From Euphorbia lathyris (lineage: Eukaryota; Streptophyta; Magnoliopsida; Malpighiales; Euphorbiaceae): a stretch of DNA of 64,000 bases. Where the stretch lies: contig NC_088916.1 in assembly GCF_963576675.1 (NCBI RefSeq), positions 3,239,001 through 3,303,000 of the forward strand, in the 5' to 3' direction. The position numbers and the translations under genes are program-made. Below are positions 46,316 through 57,815 of the stretch, piece after piece (the stretch's first letter is position 1; each line of letters starts with the position of its first letter). A model generated the notes under the pieces. It ran no database searches and had not been told where the DNA came from. It was given only the letters and a program-made list of their open reading frames with translations.

Positions 46316-47065
46316 CATATAACAATCATCAATTTATGAAATCCTTAATTTATCAAATACTCAATCAAAATTCTAGGGCAAATCACCAACTTATCAAATA
46401 CGTAATTAAAGTTCTAGTTAAATGCTCAATTGATCAAATATTGAATCAAAGTTTAATTAAATCACTAATTTAACACCTCACATCCTCAAATTTTGTAGAA
46501 ACATGGGGTCGGAACTACCCCTAATTATGGTGGTTCCAGGGGTCGGAAGGGCCAAACCTCTATATCTGTCCCTGCATATAAGACTACGTGTAAAATGGAT
46601 TAAACTTGAAATTTACCTCCGAACCTTAATTCTAGCTCTATCCAATCTACCCTTATATTATAAATAAACAAAAATCCAACTAATCTGCCCAATTAATATA
46701 TTTATATTAAAAATATATTTATTATATAGGGAAAATTACATAAAAATTCATCTTTTAAAAACTATTTATAACTATGTCAAATTATAATTTTGTATTATGT
46801 CAAACTAATAAAATCAGTACTTTTAATATATTTTAAGGATTAGTATTTATAAATTAGAAGTCTAGAATATATTTTATACGGTTTATGATTTATGAATTAG
46901 AGTCTAGAATTTTTAAATTATAATATAAAATTATAATATATAGAAAATAATGATATATTAAAAATTAAGTTTAGTGATATAATTTAATTATAATTTTGTA
47001 CTTAGTGTATTTGACCCTAAATAATATAGGGTAAGCTGGGCTGGACTCATGTTCCATTTATTTAT
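46316..47065. other. AT-rich spacer without genes
   Basis: AT-rich DNA with repeated phrases aatttatcaaatac (46320-46450) and weak inverted phrases (46735-47030) that may be an old MITE. No coding frame. Confidence 0.45.
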
Positions 47066-47547
47066 GGCAAAAAGCATCATTAGGTTCCTGATATTTCATT
47101 TTTTAGTTCATTAAGTCATTGATATTTTATTTAGATACATTAAGCCTCTGATCATTTATTTTTGGTCTTATTAAACTCTTGATGACCAAATTAGTAAGTT
47201 GTGAATATCTAATTCTGTAACTAAAAATACGTTATTAACTTCATCTGTATTTGAAATTATTAAAAAAATATATTTTTTACAGTTTGAATTAAGGTTTGTA
47301 CAGTTTTCCTATAGACACATTACACATGCAAAACTGTTTTCAAACAGTTAAAAAATACAAATTTCGAATGCATTTACAATGAATAACAGACTGTTAACCG
47401 AATTTTATGTTCAAAATTACTTTTTTTTTGTCATCAAATACTTAATAAGATCAAAAATAAATAATCAGATACTTAATGTATCTAAATAAAAGATTAAGGG
47501 TTTAATGGAAAAAATGAAAGATCAAGGGTCTAATAATGCTTTTTGCC
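47066..47547. repeat. Mutator-like MITE, 482 bp, 9-bp target duplication
   Basis: Inverted ends ggcaaaaagcatcatta and taataatgctttttgcc, with a perfect 9-bp duplication tttatttat (47057-47065 and 47548-47556). Same family as 55336-56123. Non-coding. Confidence 0.88.
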
Positions 47548-47999
47548 TTTATTTATGGAAAATGAATAAAATAGTTTAAAGAAGATTGATGGAACATGAA
47601 TCACCAATAGGAAAGTAAATGAAAGAAAAAGCCAAGAAAGTTTTAAATATCAATTAATGAACTTATTAAATAAAATTGTGAAGTCAACACCAATTAGTAA
47701 TATTAATTGGAACCTTTGATCACAATTAGTAAATTAATTGACATCCAACGACTTAATCAATGGACTAATTTAAAGTTGACAGGTCTATTTCTACTGAAAA
47801 TGTGATTGACGGCTTTAAACACGATCTATAGGAATTTATGGGGATAAAGATATAATTGATTTTAACGTTTTGAAAGAAGTATAAATTTAGCTATAACATA
47901 GAAAAATGTATAAATTTAATCTTAATATTTTTTAAATAAAATCAATTTTAATTATATATTATTGAAAATTTAAAAAAGATGGTACATAATAGAGTTTTC

Positions 48000-48240
48000 A
48001 AATAAATAGATTCTTTCTCCTTTCTCCTTTTTTCTCTTCTTTAATTCTTTTAATTCTGGAAATTCCAAACGTTGAAGAACGTCTGTTTGGAAGCTAAACG
48101 TAAAGAATATCCGAAAAATCTAGTCATTCTTCACGTCTGGAATGTTCCAGACTTGGAGAACGTCTAGTTTAAAATAAAAAAAATTAAGAGAAGAAAGGAG
48201 AGAGAAAAGTAAAAAAGAAATCAATTTTTTTCTTTTGAAA
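48000..48240. repeat. Hairpin-like repeat related to the foldback element
   Basis: A pyrimidine tract (about 48007-48056) and a purine tract (about 48185-48225) flank a core with aacgtctg, cgtctggaatgttccagac and gaacgtcta. This repeats the architecture and the AACGTCTG vocabulary of 28610-29594 on a smaller scale. Clear termini were not found. Confidence 0.5.
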
Positions 48241-48369
48241 TTGGCAGTTGCCTTGATTTTGGTAACGGTGACAACCACTGACAATACCATTTTAGTCTTG
48301 TTACTTTCTATCTTATTCTATGTAATTTGGAAATATTTGGTGTTCAATTGATGTTTTTGTCTCATATTT

Positions 48370-48975
48370 TGTTTTGAGAGAAAGTTTAGATGTTTGGTGA
48401 AAAATGTGGAAATTAGTGGCCTTTTGGAGCATTTTGGAGTATTTACAAATCAGAGATCAGTTTCAGTTAAGGCGTGGGCGCGTCCTGTCTCAGCTGTAAT
48501 TGAGAAACAGCAGCCAACTTCAGTTAAGGCATGGACATATGGCTGGGCGAATTTGAAAGAGAAAAGAAGATATTTTCAGATTTGATTTTGGATATTATCT
48601 TTATTTAATTGTATCTTATTTTAGTTAGGATTTGAATATTTTCAATTATCTCTAATTTAATTATTAATTACAGATTTAGTTTCTTTTTTATATCTTAAGG
48701 ATATTTTAGTCTTTCTTCTTAGGGTTTCCCCCCTATAAATAGAGGCTTAACATTCCTTAGAAAGAGAAGTAGGTTTTACAGATTTTCATTTGTATTGTTG
48801 AATTGTTTTCATTATGAGTAGCTAAATTTCATTTTCTGATTCAAGAGGGATTTCATTAGGTTGAAAGTTGTGAGGTTTCATGTATTAAATTCTTCAAGTA
48901 TTAATTCAAGTTCTGATTTTCTTCTTCATTTATTTTTATGATTATTGAATCGTATTTAGTCTTCTATTGCTAAGT
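48370..48975 (+). other. LTR-like sequence, left of the CACTA insertion
   Basis: No coding frame. A promoter-like stretch cccctataaatagaggctt (TATA box about 48735) is followed by a leader-like AT-rich stretch that stops at the CACTA element and resumes at 53565. The spacing resembles an LTR with U3, TATA and R/U5, but LTR borders and a partner LTR are not visible. Confidence 0.35.
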
Positions 48976-49792
48976 CACTACGCCAAAACCCTCTTCAGAC
49001 GACGGTTAAAAACCATTGTCCCACGAGATATAAATCTGTCATGGGGCTCGCTGCCGTCTATTGCACCTTCAGACGACGGTCAGGTTCTGTCATGTTTCCT
49101 CATCACACATGATATTAGCCTATTTGCTTAATGTCATCTTACCCTTGTTACGACGCAGATTATTTATTACTGCCTCACATTTAATGTCATCACATGACAT
49201 TCTAATAATTAAAACCGTCACGTTAGCGTGTGGAAAATCGGCATATTGAATTTGAGATGACAGTTTGTATAATAATTTCTGCCGTTATAGCCTGTTCAGA
49301 TGGCATAGGTCTTAATCAATCATGTCAAATGATTTTTTTTTTCAGATGACAGATACGTTTATTTTAATGTCTTTTTATTGCTATTTAGATGACATTTTTA
49401 AAAATTAAAATGTCACTTTTTGCCTTCTTCTTTGTTTGAATTTCTGGTTTTTACCTGAATACTGAAACATACTAAAATATAAAGACGGAATTCTGTATAT
49501 CAATGGTTTTAATTTTATTGGAGATCAATACTCGTAATATGTTTACATTTGTGCCTATAACGTCAATCCATATCTTGAATAACCAATACATTTCTGAATT
49601 AAAACACACAAAAAAATAACCAATAATCTCATAACGTCAATCCATATCTTGGAGTAATAATTAGGCCTATAATCCCAAAGGTCTTGGTATCTGCAAAAGC
49701 CAAGCAGGTCATTAATATTACACACAACCCTAAACTCAGTAATTACAGACTCTTCCCCTTTCACGACCTTTCACTTACCACAATCATATCAT

Positions 49793-49800
49793 TATAAATA
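49793..49800 (+). promoter_or_regulatory. Possible TATA box of the E2-like gene
   Basis: TATAAATA 60 bp before the ATG. The distance suits a short plant 5' leader; the start context aacaATGG is favourable. Confidence 0.5.
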
Positions 49801-49860
49801 CATGCATCATACATGTTCAGAATCCATACCTTCAACAACCAGAAAACTTACGTTGTAACA

Positions 49861-50627
49861 ATGGATCCCCTTGTTGAAACTCCACAAGAGATAATTGCTG
49901 ACTTGGAGAAATTGTACATGGAGAACCCAAAGTGGCTTCTGGCCATCGATGGTACGTAATGTCAATCCATAGTTGTTCTGTAACTCTTCCTAGTTTCTTC
50001 TGTGTATTTCTAATGATTCTTCTTGGATGATAATGTACAGGTCCTCTCAATGGTAACTTCTTCAAATGGTCGATCAGAATGAAAGGCCCCCAATACACCC
50101 CATATGAAAGGGGTGTATTTGAAATCAGAATCAGCTACCCTCCGAATTTCCCAAACAGTCTTGCAAGAGTAAATATTAACTAAGATCAGTAAGATATAAT
50201 CACCTACATGAAACATGCACTAATATATCTCTCCTCTTATTCTTAGTTTCGCTTCTGGAATAGGATATATCATCCTAACGTGGCTCCTCAGGGGTTGATC
50301 CGTCTTCCCCATATCGTTAATACCCATCACTTATCCACTGCCACGGTATAATGCAACCATTTATCTATTTCATTTGATAAACATACAACACGGTATAATG
50401 CAACCATTTATCTATTTCATTTGATAAACATACAACATCATATTTTTTATCTAATTATTCTATGCATTTTGTAGTGTCTGTGGCACCTATATGATCTACT
50501 TCTACAGCCCCACAGGGAGGAGACATATCCTAAGCAAGAAGCAGTTACTGAGCAATACCGCATCAATAGGGAAGAGTATGAGGGGCTCGCTCGGATATGG
50601 ACTGAGGAGTATGCAAAGTGGATATGA
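49861..50627 (+). CDS. E2 ubiquitin-conjugating-enzyme-like protein lacking the catalytic Cys
   Basis: Exons 49861-49951, 50041-50168, 50247-50345 and 50475-50627; introns are GT-AG, phases match, and the result is 156 residues, about the length of a one-domain E2. Landmarks in order: an N-terminal helix (PQEIIADLEKLY), FFKWSIRMKGPQYTPYERGV, the YPPNFPN segment, HPN at 82-84, and C-terminal helices (EYEGLARIWTEEYAKW). Eight residues after the HPN Asn, where E2 enzymes have the active Cys (GxICL), this protein has Arg92 (GLIRL). It should not form a ubiquitin thioester; UEV-like partner roles are possible. It sits in a CACTA element and is probably a captured host gene. Confidence 0.85.
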
Positions 50628-51660
50628 GGGTGTCCAAATCTCCTAAACTATCTTGAGTGAGAGAAAGGAGAATCGAAAGGCAATGTGAGCTCCAAATGTG
50701 GTTCTCATTCCAATTCCAAATTACCTTTCTCTACTCAAAATAGTTAAGGAGATTTGGACCTTTAATTCCAACTGAAAGGCAACACTCATCCCCCCCTTTT
50801 GTAATATAACGTAAAGCTTTGCTATTCAGTTCGTATGTCTGTGCAAGTAGACTAAACTGGCCCTTTTATAATGCTCCTTCCACTTCGGTTGTACTCGTTG
50901 TACTCTGAACTTGGTAATGAGGGTTATGATGTTGTCACCACAAGGGACTCTATTTGTCCTGAATATGAGGGTGTTCAAATCTCCTAAGCTGTCTTGACTA
51001 AGTGAAAGGAGAATCGAAAGGCAATGTGAGCTCCAAATGTGGTTCTCATTCCAATTCCAAATTTCCTTTCACTAGTCAAAACAACTAAGGAGCTTTGGAC
51101 AGTCAATTACAACCGAAAGGCAACACTCATCCCCCCTTTTGTAATATAACGTAGAGCTTTGCTATTCAGTTTGTATGTATGTGCAAGTAGACTAAACTGA
51201 CCCCTTTATAATGCTCCTTCCACTTGGGTTGTACTCGTTGTACTCTGAACTTGGTAATGAGGTTTATGATGTTGACACCACAAGGGACTCTGTTTGTGCT
51301 GAATGCATCATAAACCTATCACCATGTTTAATGTTGTTGTTACGATATCAAACCGAGTGGAAAGGAACATTATAAAGGAACTTGTTATTCAGTTCGTATG
51401 TATATGTTTGCTATTCAGTTCGTATGTATGTGCAAGTAGACTAAACTGACCCTTTTACAATGCTTCTTCCACTTGGGCTGTACTCGTTGTACTCTGAACT
51501 TGGTAATGAGGTTTATGATGCTGACACCACAAGGGACTCTGTTTGTGCTGAATGCATCATAAACCTATCACCATGTTTAATGTTGTTGTTACGATATCAA
51601 ACCGAGTGTAAAGGAACATAGTAAGAGTATAACCAATGCACATATATAACCCTTTATGTA
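50623..51660 (+). repeat. Tandem repeats and hairpins behind the E2-like gene
   Basis: A block of about 340 bp starting at the stop codon (tatgagggtgtccaaatctc) is repeated at 50964, and its second half again at about 51409-51610. Each of the first two blocks has an inverted pair (gtgtccaaatctcc and ggagatttggac, arms about 35 bp with mismatches), so the RNA would fold into a stem. Confidence 0.8.
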
Positions 51661-52697
51661 GAGCTTGTTATTCAGTTCGTATGTATATGTATATTCTATC
51701 AAATCAAAATATAGCTTATCATTTGCAAGCCATATCAGTACATGCAATTAGCCTAAATTTACCCCTTTAATACATGCTTCATACATGCTCAATGACCTTT
51801 TTACAATGTTCCTTTAATACTTGATGCATGATTAAGGTATATTGTAAACGAATTGTATTCAAAATCCTTACTTATCAGCATAACTCATGTTCAAATAAAA
51901 AGGAGTCAGTTGAGTTCATAACATTTTCAGCTTTAAGAGTATGCATAACATGCTATAACAAGTAGACAACTTATTCAATCGGACATATGTATATTCAAGT
52001 GAACATGCTATAACAAGTAGACAACTTATTCATGCATGTCTATTTCTTACTTATTCACGACAACTTATTCCTTACTTATCAGCATAGCTCATGTTCAAAT
52101 AAAAAGGAGTATGGTGATGAAGTGTATGATATGACTATGCTTCACAAACCATATGTTGTAGGCATGAACATTATTTCACTCAATGAACATTCATAACATA
52201 AGAGTATGGCCAATCATAACAACATCATACATGTAACTAATAAGCTACATGCCCAAATGAACAATCGTACACATACTCAAGCAGTCTAGCTTCCTAAACA
52301 GAACATCAAACATAAACATGTTTCATACACATACTCAATCACTTCTAGCAGTATATCTCATAGGTGTAAGAGTATTGCCAATCACAATGAACATTCAAAG
52401 CTTTAGAGTATGCCTAATCAGCCACATGCTTAATGATCATTCATACATACACTTTATGAGTCCTAACTTCCTAAACACTTATATCTAACCAATCAGTTCA
52501 TACCAATCATTTCATCATCACCCACAACATCATACATATACGTAATCGTTCAGTTCAAACCCACATAACAATATATAATCAGGGTAGTTTCCTAAATCAA
52601 TGAGTTCTAGGTTCCTAAACAGTACATCAAACATACTCAATTACTTCTAAAGGCATGACCAATCAGTTCAAACCAACATAACATTACTATATATTCA
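51661..52697. other. CACTA interior without recognised genes
   Basis: AT-rich DNA with short direct repeats (such as cataacatgctataacaag and acttattc phrases at 51940-52080) and scattered ttcataca phrases. No transposase domain and no exon-like frame. Confidence 0.5.
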
Positions 52698-53146
52698 TTA
52701 AGTTAAAGAAATCTTCCCATATGCTAAAGGCATGAACCGATTAACAATCTCTTCAGTCAGCCGTCCCATGTACTGAAGCATTCTTACTATCCCTGCAAAT
52801 ATTATATTCAAATAAAAAGGAATCAGATTAGTTCATACCATCTTCAGCATCAGGCACTGTATTGCCCTAGGTTAAAAAAGATAAAGACCCAAGCTTTTCA
52901 GCAGTGAATCTGAATACAATAAAATCAGTGTAGCTAAGCGAGAGATCTAAACCTTTCAACGATAGGTCTGAAAATCACAAGATCCTTATTCCAGCTGCTG
53001 AAATCGACATACACAAAAGTAAATCGGATGAGGAAAAGATATAGTAAGGAACAATGATACTCTAATACATCTAGGAACGAAGAAAATATGGCTTACCAGT
53101 ACCGTGTTTCGAGCTCACCCAGTGATTGCATGTTCAAATCAACCAT
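52698..53146 (-). pseudogene. Possible second CACTA passenger gene, four exons, unrecognised
   Basis: A leader-like stretch (53210-53150) precedes the ATG at 53146. Exons 53146-53097, 52997-52953, 52909-52839 and 52792-52698 have GT-AG introns and keep one frame of 87 codons, broken only by TAG at 52867-52869 in exon 3. The product begins MVDLNMQSLGELETRY and the last exon reads as amphipathic helix (MLQYMGRLTEEIVNRF). I do not recognise the family. It may be a captured gene fragment with one nonsense change, or a chance assembly of exon-like pieces. Confidence 0.4.
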
Positions 53147-53564
53147 GGAGATAGAGAGGGATGAGACGGATGAGAGGGATGAAGCTTGCGTAACCTAAAC
53201 TGGGGTTTGGGATTAGAGAGAGGGTTTATATATCAGCTGAAATTTCAGTCAAACGATAGAGCGGGCAAAATTTGGTATGGCCACGTAAGTGAAATTTCAT
53301 TTGCCGCTTTTTTGTTTTCGGCATACAATGACATTCATTTATTAGAGGTGTCATCTGTTGAGCGCATCAAATTTAACGAAAACGCGCATTTTCTTTGGAT
53401 GACAGGATTCTGTAATCGTAATGTCATCTGAGCATCGAGCGCATTTTTTATTTCGCATTCAGATGACATACAGTTAAAATACTGTCACGAAAAATATCCA
53501 GACAACACGAAAACAAATGTCTGTCATATATCTTGTGTCATATGAAAGGAAAAATGGCATAGTG

Positions 53565-54170
53565 AGTATTTATTCTTGATCCGTAATTGTCTTGAATGAA
53601 TTACAACAAGTAGCAAAAATCGATCTTGAGTAATTGAGTTTTTGCTTGAGATTGATTGGGAAGAAAATTCAGCCAGTTGCTATTGTTTGTCGACGTTCCT
53701 CTCAATAGGAATTGATTTGATAAACTTTCTTAATCTTAATGCGGTTATTGAGAAATTGGATATATTTCATTCCCTTTTCTTAATAACTAAGTTGATTTAG
53801 ATGCTTCATTTAAATTAATAAATTAAGAGAAAGTGAAAGAGTGAATTAGGTAATCTTTATACTCTTTAATCAAAGATTTGAATTTTAATTTGTTTATCAT
53901 TTAAACCAAGGATCAACGAACACCCAATGAACTCAGTCTCTTGAATCAGGTTTTTCTCATTATTGAATTCCAATTTACTTTACTTGTTTAATTTGATTTA
54001 ATCATCCATCAAAATCAACCCCCCCATTTTTATTTACTCATTTGAATTAAGAGGTTAATTGTTCTCTTGAGATTCGACCTGATCTTACTATTACTACAAA
54101 TAAAATTGTAGTCCAATAGAGAAATCAGTAAAAAACTAAAAATTTATTTTGTCGGGCTTCGACAAACCCG
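53565..54170 (+). other. LTR-like sequence, right of the CACTA insertion
   Basis: Continuation of 48370-48975. It ends with gagattcgacctgatctta and a short tail, a wording common near the 3' end of plant LTRs. No coding frame. Confidence 0.35.
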
Positions 54171-55335
54171 TCAACCACAAGGTTGTGTTTGCAAAAAAAA
54201 AAAAATATACCATACATAGATATCTATTTGCAAATCGGTCAAACCACATGGTAGGCCTTTGTAATTAACCCTTAAAAAAATGTGATCAACTTATAAAGCA
54301 AACTTAGTTATTAGCATTTTAACATGTTTTTTTTTGTGTAATTGTGTTAGTATTACATTAAATATTTTAAGTATAATTAATGTTTAGAATGTCCGATGTG
54401 ACATTTAAATAATAGTTAAACTATTAATTTCAAATTTTCAGTAACGTATTGCTAAAATTGAACTTGTATGGAGACGTTTGGATTAAATTTTACTGGATAT
54501 TAATATGAATTGGTCATTTAACTATAAATTTAAGATTTTAGTTCAATTGATTTTATGGCATGTATTAGAGCCTCTTTCACTAACTGATCAATAATTTGAA
54601 TTCTGACAACCTCATTTGTTTATTAAATTACAGGATATGGTAATATGAGCATGTATTATGCAAGTTTCAAACCTAATGGGCATTCGTGTACGGGAATGTG
54701 TCAGATATTAATATAAGTTGAACATTTAACTATAAGGTTAAACTTTTAGTTCAATTGGTTTCATAATAAATTTGAACCACTTTCTACATTAAGGTTAAAT
54801 CTGAAAAACGTTAGGGCCAGGACGGTGCATGGGGCCAGGTCCTCCGGTAGTCGAAACCACCCCTATTATGAATGATTTTGCCCCCACCCCACCCATCGGC
54901 TATTGGAACTACCCCTACTATAGATGGTTTTGGTCCCCCTATTTCCAACAAATTAAGGTTTGAGGTGGTTAGTTAACTCATCGAGTTTGTATTTAATCAC
55001 AAAATCCAAATTGATTTGTATATGATAATCGATAAATTATCCTAAGTTCGTTCAACAAATGACTCAAGCTTACTTTAATAGTTCAAATCTAACTTAATTT
55101 TGAGATGTTTTACAGTGGTATGTAAAAATTGGTTATAGACATCTTAAATGATAATATATATACATATGAAAAAAGAATTGAAATTCTATTTAGTAAAAAA
55201 CAATAATTACGTATGCACGGGTAAAATTAGCCATAGGCGGAGGGCATAAAATGAGATTTATCAAATCTTTATAAACTGCCCGTCCTCAATTTCTCTAAAC
55301 TCCACTCATTATTGTTTATTGTATTGTTGTTATTT
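54171..55335. other. AT-rich spacer without genes
   Basis: AT-rich with phrases seen elsewhere (ttcaattggttt near 54540 and 54750; cggaactacccctac near 54905, like 46510). Likely old repeat debris. Confidence 0.4.
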
Positions 55336-56123
55336 GGCAAAAAGCATCATGAGGCCCCCTGATCTTTCATTGTTTGGTGTATTAAGCTTTTGATTTTTTA
55401 TTTAGACATATTGAGCTCCATATTTTGCATATATGAGTGTATTAAGCCCTTCCATAAATCAATTTATATATGGGTATATTAAGGGTTTGTTTGGTTAGGT
55501 TTATATAACCGCAACGTTTAACATTTTCTCTAGACACTGCAACATTTTGGAGCTTTTCATGAAAAATTCTTTTTTAGTGTTTTTCATGAACAGTTGTTTG
55601 TAGTTACTTGTTATTGACAAAATTATCCTTCTTATTTTCACAAAATGTGTTTCATTTTTAACATTATTCTTATTTTTAGAACACAACTATCGAAAAACAA
55701 GGTTTTGTTGCGTTCAATAAATTTTTTATTTTTTATTTAAATTATTTTTATTAATTTATATAATACATTTTTTATTTTATAATTTATTTGTTGATTAATT
55801 TAAAACATGTCTATATTAGACATTTTAAATAAAACAGTTCAGTACAGTTTTACCAAACACTAAGAATTAAACAGCTAATAACAAACAGCCAACAACAACA
55901 CAAACAGCTTACTACAACCGCAAATAACTAACATCAACAACAACATCTATTAGCTAACAATTGAATCAAACAGGCCCTTAATACACTTATATATGAATTG
56001 ATTTATGGAAGGACTTAATATACCCATATATGAAAGATCAATGGCTCAATGTGTCTAAATAAAACATCGAAGACTTAATGCACCAAACAATGAAAGATCA
56101 GGGGCCTTAAGATACTTTTTGCC
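55336..56123. repeat. Mutator-like MITE with another MITE inside
   Basis: Ends ggcaaaaagcatcatgagg and the inverse cctta-agatactttttgcc, with a perfect 9-bp duplication ttgttattt (55327-55335 and 56124-56132). Same family as 47066-47547. The insertion at 55483-55977 splits it. Confidence 0.9.
55483..55977. repeat. Nested MITE flanked by TTAA
   Basis: Inverted ends GGGTTTGTTTGGTT and AATCAAACAGGCCC; TTAA on both sides (55479-55482 and 55978-55981). Inner text matches 30801-31486. Non-coding. The superfamily is not settled. Confidence 0.75.
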
Positions 56124-56510
56124 TTGTTATTTACTAACATAGTGAATTTATTTTAAAGAGATATTTATTTAAGTCAACCATATTTTAGTTTCATTTGTTA
56201 AAAGCCTTCATTAATGAACCTTGAATGGATAAAAAAATGTAACATCACATGTAAAACAAATACTCGGGATATTAGAAAAAAGCATGGGACAAAGGTAAGA
56301 ACGAAATGATTGAGCTAGTGTGTGAGTCGTCTCATTCGCTTGTTGACAAACGAAATTGACTGAGTAAGAGTCGTGTTGTTGAAGTAGGGTCCGACATTCT
56401 TATACCAAGTCACCAAACTCCGACCTATCATTTGAATAAGAGATGATGGTATCAACGATAATCTTGGCTTCAGATTAAAAAATAACGTGCAAATAGCCTA
56501 GATCCGTAAC
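56124..56510. other. Spacer leading into LINE-C
   Basis: No gene seen. From about 56270 the text belongs to the decayed 3' end of LINE-C. Confidence 0.4.
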
Positions 56511-56850
56511 TCATTGCATAGCCTGAAGTAGCGCCAAAGCCTCACATTCCTTCACCAGTGAAATCCCAGGCAAAATATTTGATCTTGCAACAGTAAAACC
56601 TCCATAACTATCCCAGAGAACAACACCAAAACTAGTCTGCATAGTCGAGGGGAACGTTTTTGCGTCTATATTGCCCTTAAAAGGGTGCCAATGCACACAA
56701 GTCAAAGGGGCGATGAGGAGCCTGAGCAGTCTGTTGTATCCAGGTATAGAGAGTTTAGTAAACAGTATAGTGAATCTGGTCCAGGATGGTAATTGAGTGT
56801 TACCAAAGCATGTCGTTTCGAGATCGTGAAATACTCCATAATGTCATAAG

Positions 56851-57548
56851 CAGGGGCAGATGTAGGGGTCAAAGGGGGCATTTGCCCCCCTCATCCCATA
56901 AAAAAAATAAATAAATAAATAGTCCAAAAATAAGGGTTAAAGTCTAAAAATACTCCTAATATTCTGAACAATGAGCAATTTTAGCCCTAACGTCTAAAAT
57001 AGTACAATTTTATCTCTAATGTTGGAAGCTAAGAGCAATTTTACCCCTAACGTTGATAAATTGGGTCAATTTGAGAAATAATTCATCAAACTGTCTTCTC
57101 GGTCATGAATAATAGTGTCTAAAATTGATCGAATTTATCAACGTTAGGGGTAAAATTGGTGCAAAATTACAAAATTGATATGCAATTGGTGCAAAATAAA
57201 GAAAAAAATGACTGTATTTTATAATAGTGTTTGAAATTGATCCAATTTATCAACGTTAGGGATAAAATTGCTCTTGGCTACAAACATTAGAAGTAAAATT
57301 GCACCTGACCCAAAACGTTAGGGATATTTGATGCGTAACAACCCGAGAATCCCGGAAATGGATGATTACGAGTCGCAAACATTATAATTTACGTTTTTTA
57401 TAAAAAAAAAATCATAAAAATAATACATGACAATTGAATGATTTTGCATTTTTCGTCACAAAAAATTGAACAATTTTACATATTTTGTCTAAAATTTTTT
57501 TACGTAGAATTTTGTCTCCCCCTCCCTCAAATGCTGGATTCGCCACTC
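56851..57548. repeat. hAT-type MITE, copy 1
   Basis: 698 bp with ends CAGGGGCAGATG and CGCCACTC, and an 8-bp duplication gtcataag (56843-56850 and 57549-57556), the hAT signature. The core is made of gcaattttacccctaacg phrases in both directions. Non-coding. Confidence 0.88.
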
Positions 57549-57815
57549 GTCATAAGGAATATGTAAGCTACCAATCTAAGACAAAATGCTCAACAGATTG
57601 AAGATGAAATCTGCTAGATTGGGCGTCAGCAGACCTAGAGACTATGGACGTGAGCACAACAATTTTCCATAAGCTTCTAGCAACTGGGCATTTAATGAAC
57701 AGGTTCTAGGAGTCTTCGAAATCCCCGTTATACTGCACATAAAGATCGTCCAATTCGATACCTTTCATGCTGAGATTAAGTCGAGTGGGAAGCTAGCTAT
57801 GGGCTAACTTCTAAG

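Larger units (their letters stand above)
48976..53564. mobile_element. CACTA (En/Spm) transposon, 4,589 bp, with passenger genes
   Basis: Ends CACTACGCCAAAA and its inverse (ggcatagtg at the right), with the 3-bp duplication agt on both sides (48973-48975 and 53565-53567). Subterminal zones repeat the phrases cagacgacgg, cagatgaca and its inverse, as CACTA ends do. No transposase was recognised, so it is non-autonomous. Inside are an E2-like gene (plus strand) and a possible second gene (minus strand), both pointing inward. Confidence 0.92.

Noticed and set aside
49555..50216. Minus-strand frames of 68-88 residues
   Set aside because: They are shadows of the plus-strand E2-like exons and introns.
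53186..53431. 81-residue plus-strand frame in the CACTA right end
   Set aside because: Runs through subterminal repeats and shows no domain; better read as complement of the leader of the minus-strand candidate gene.
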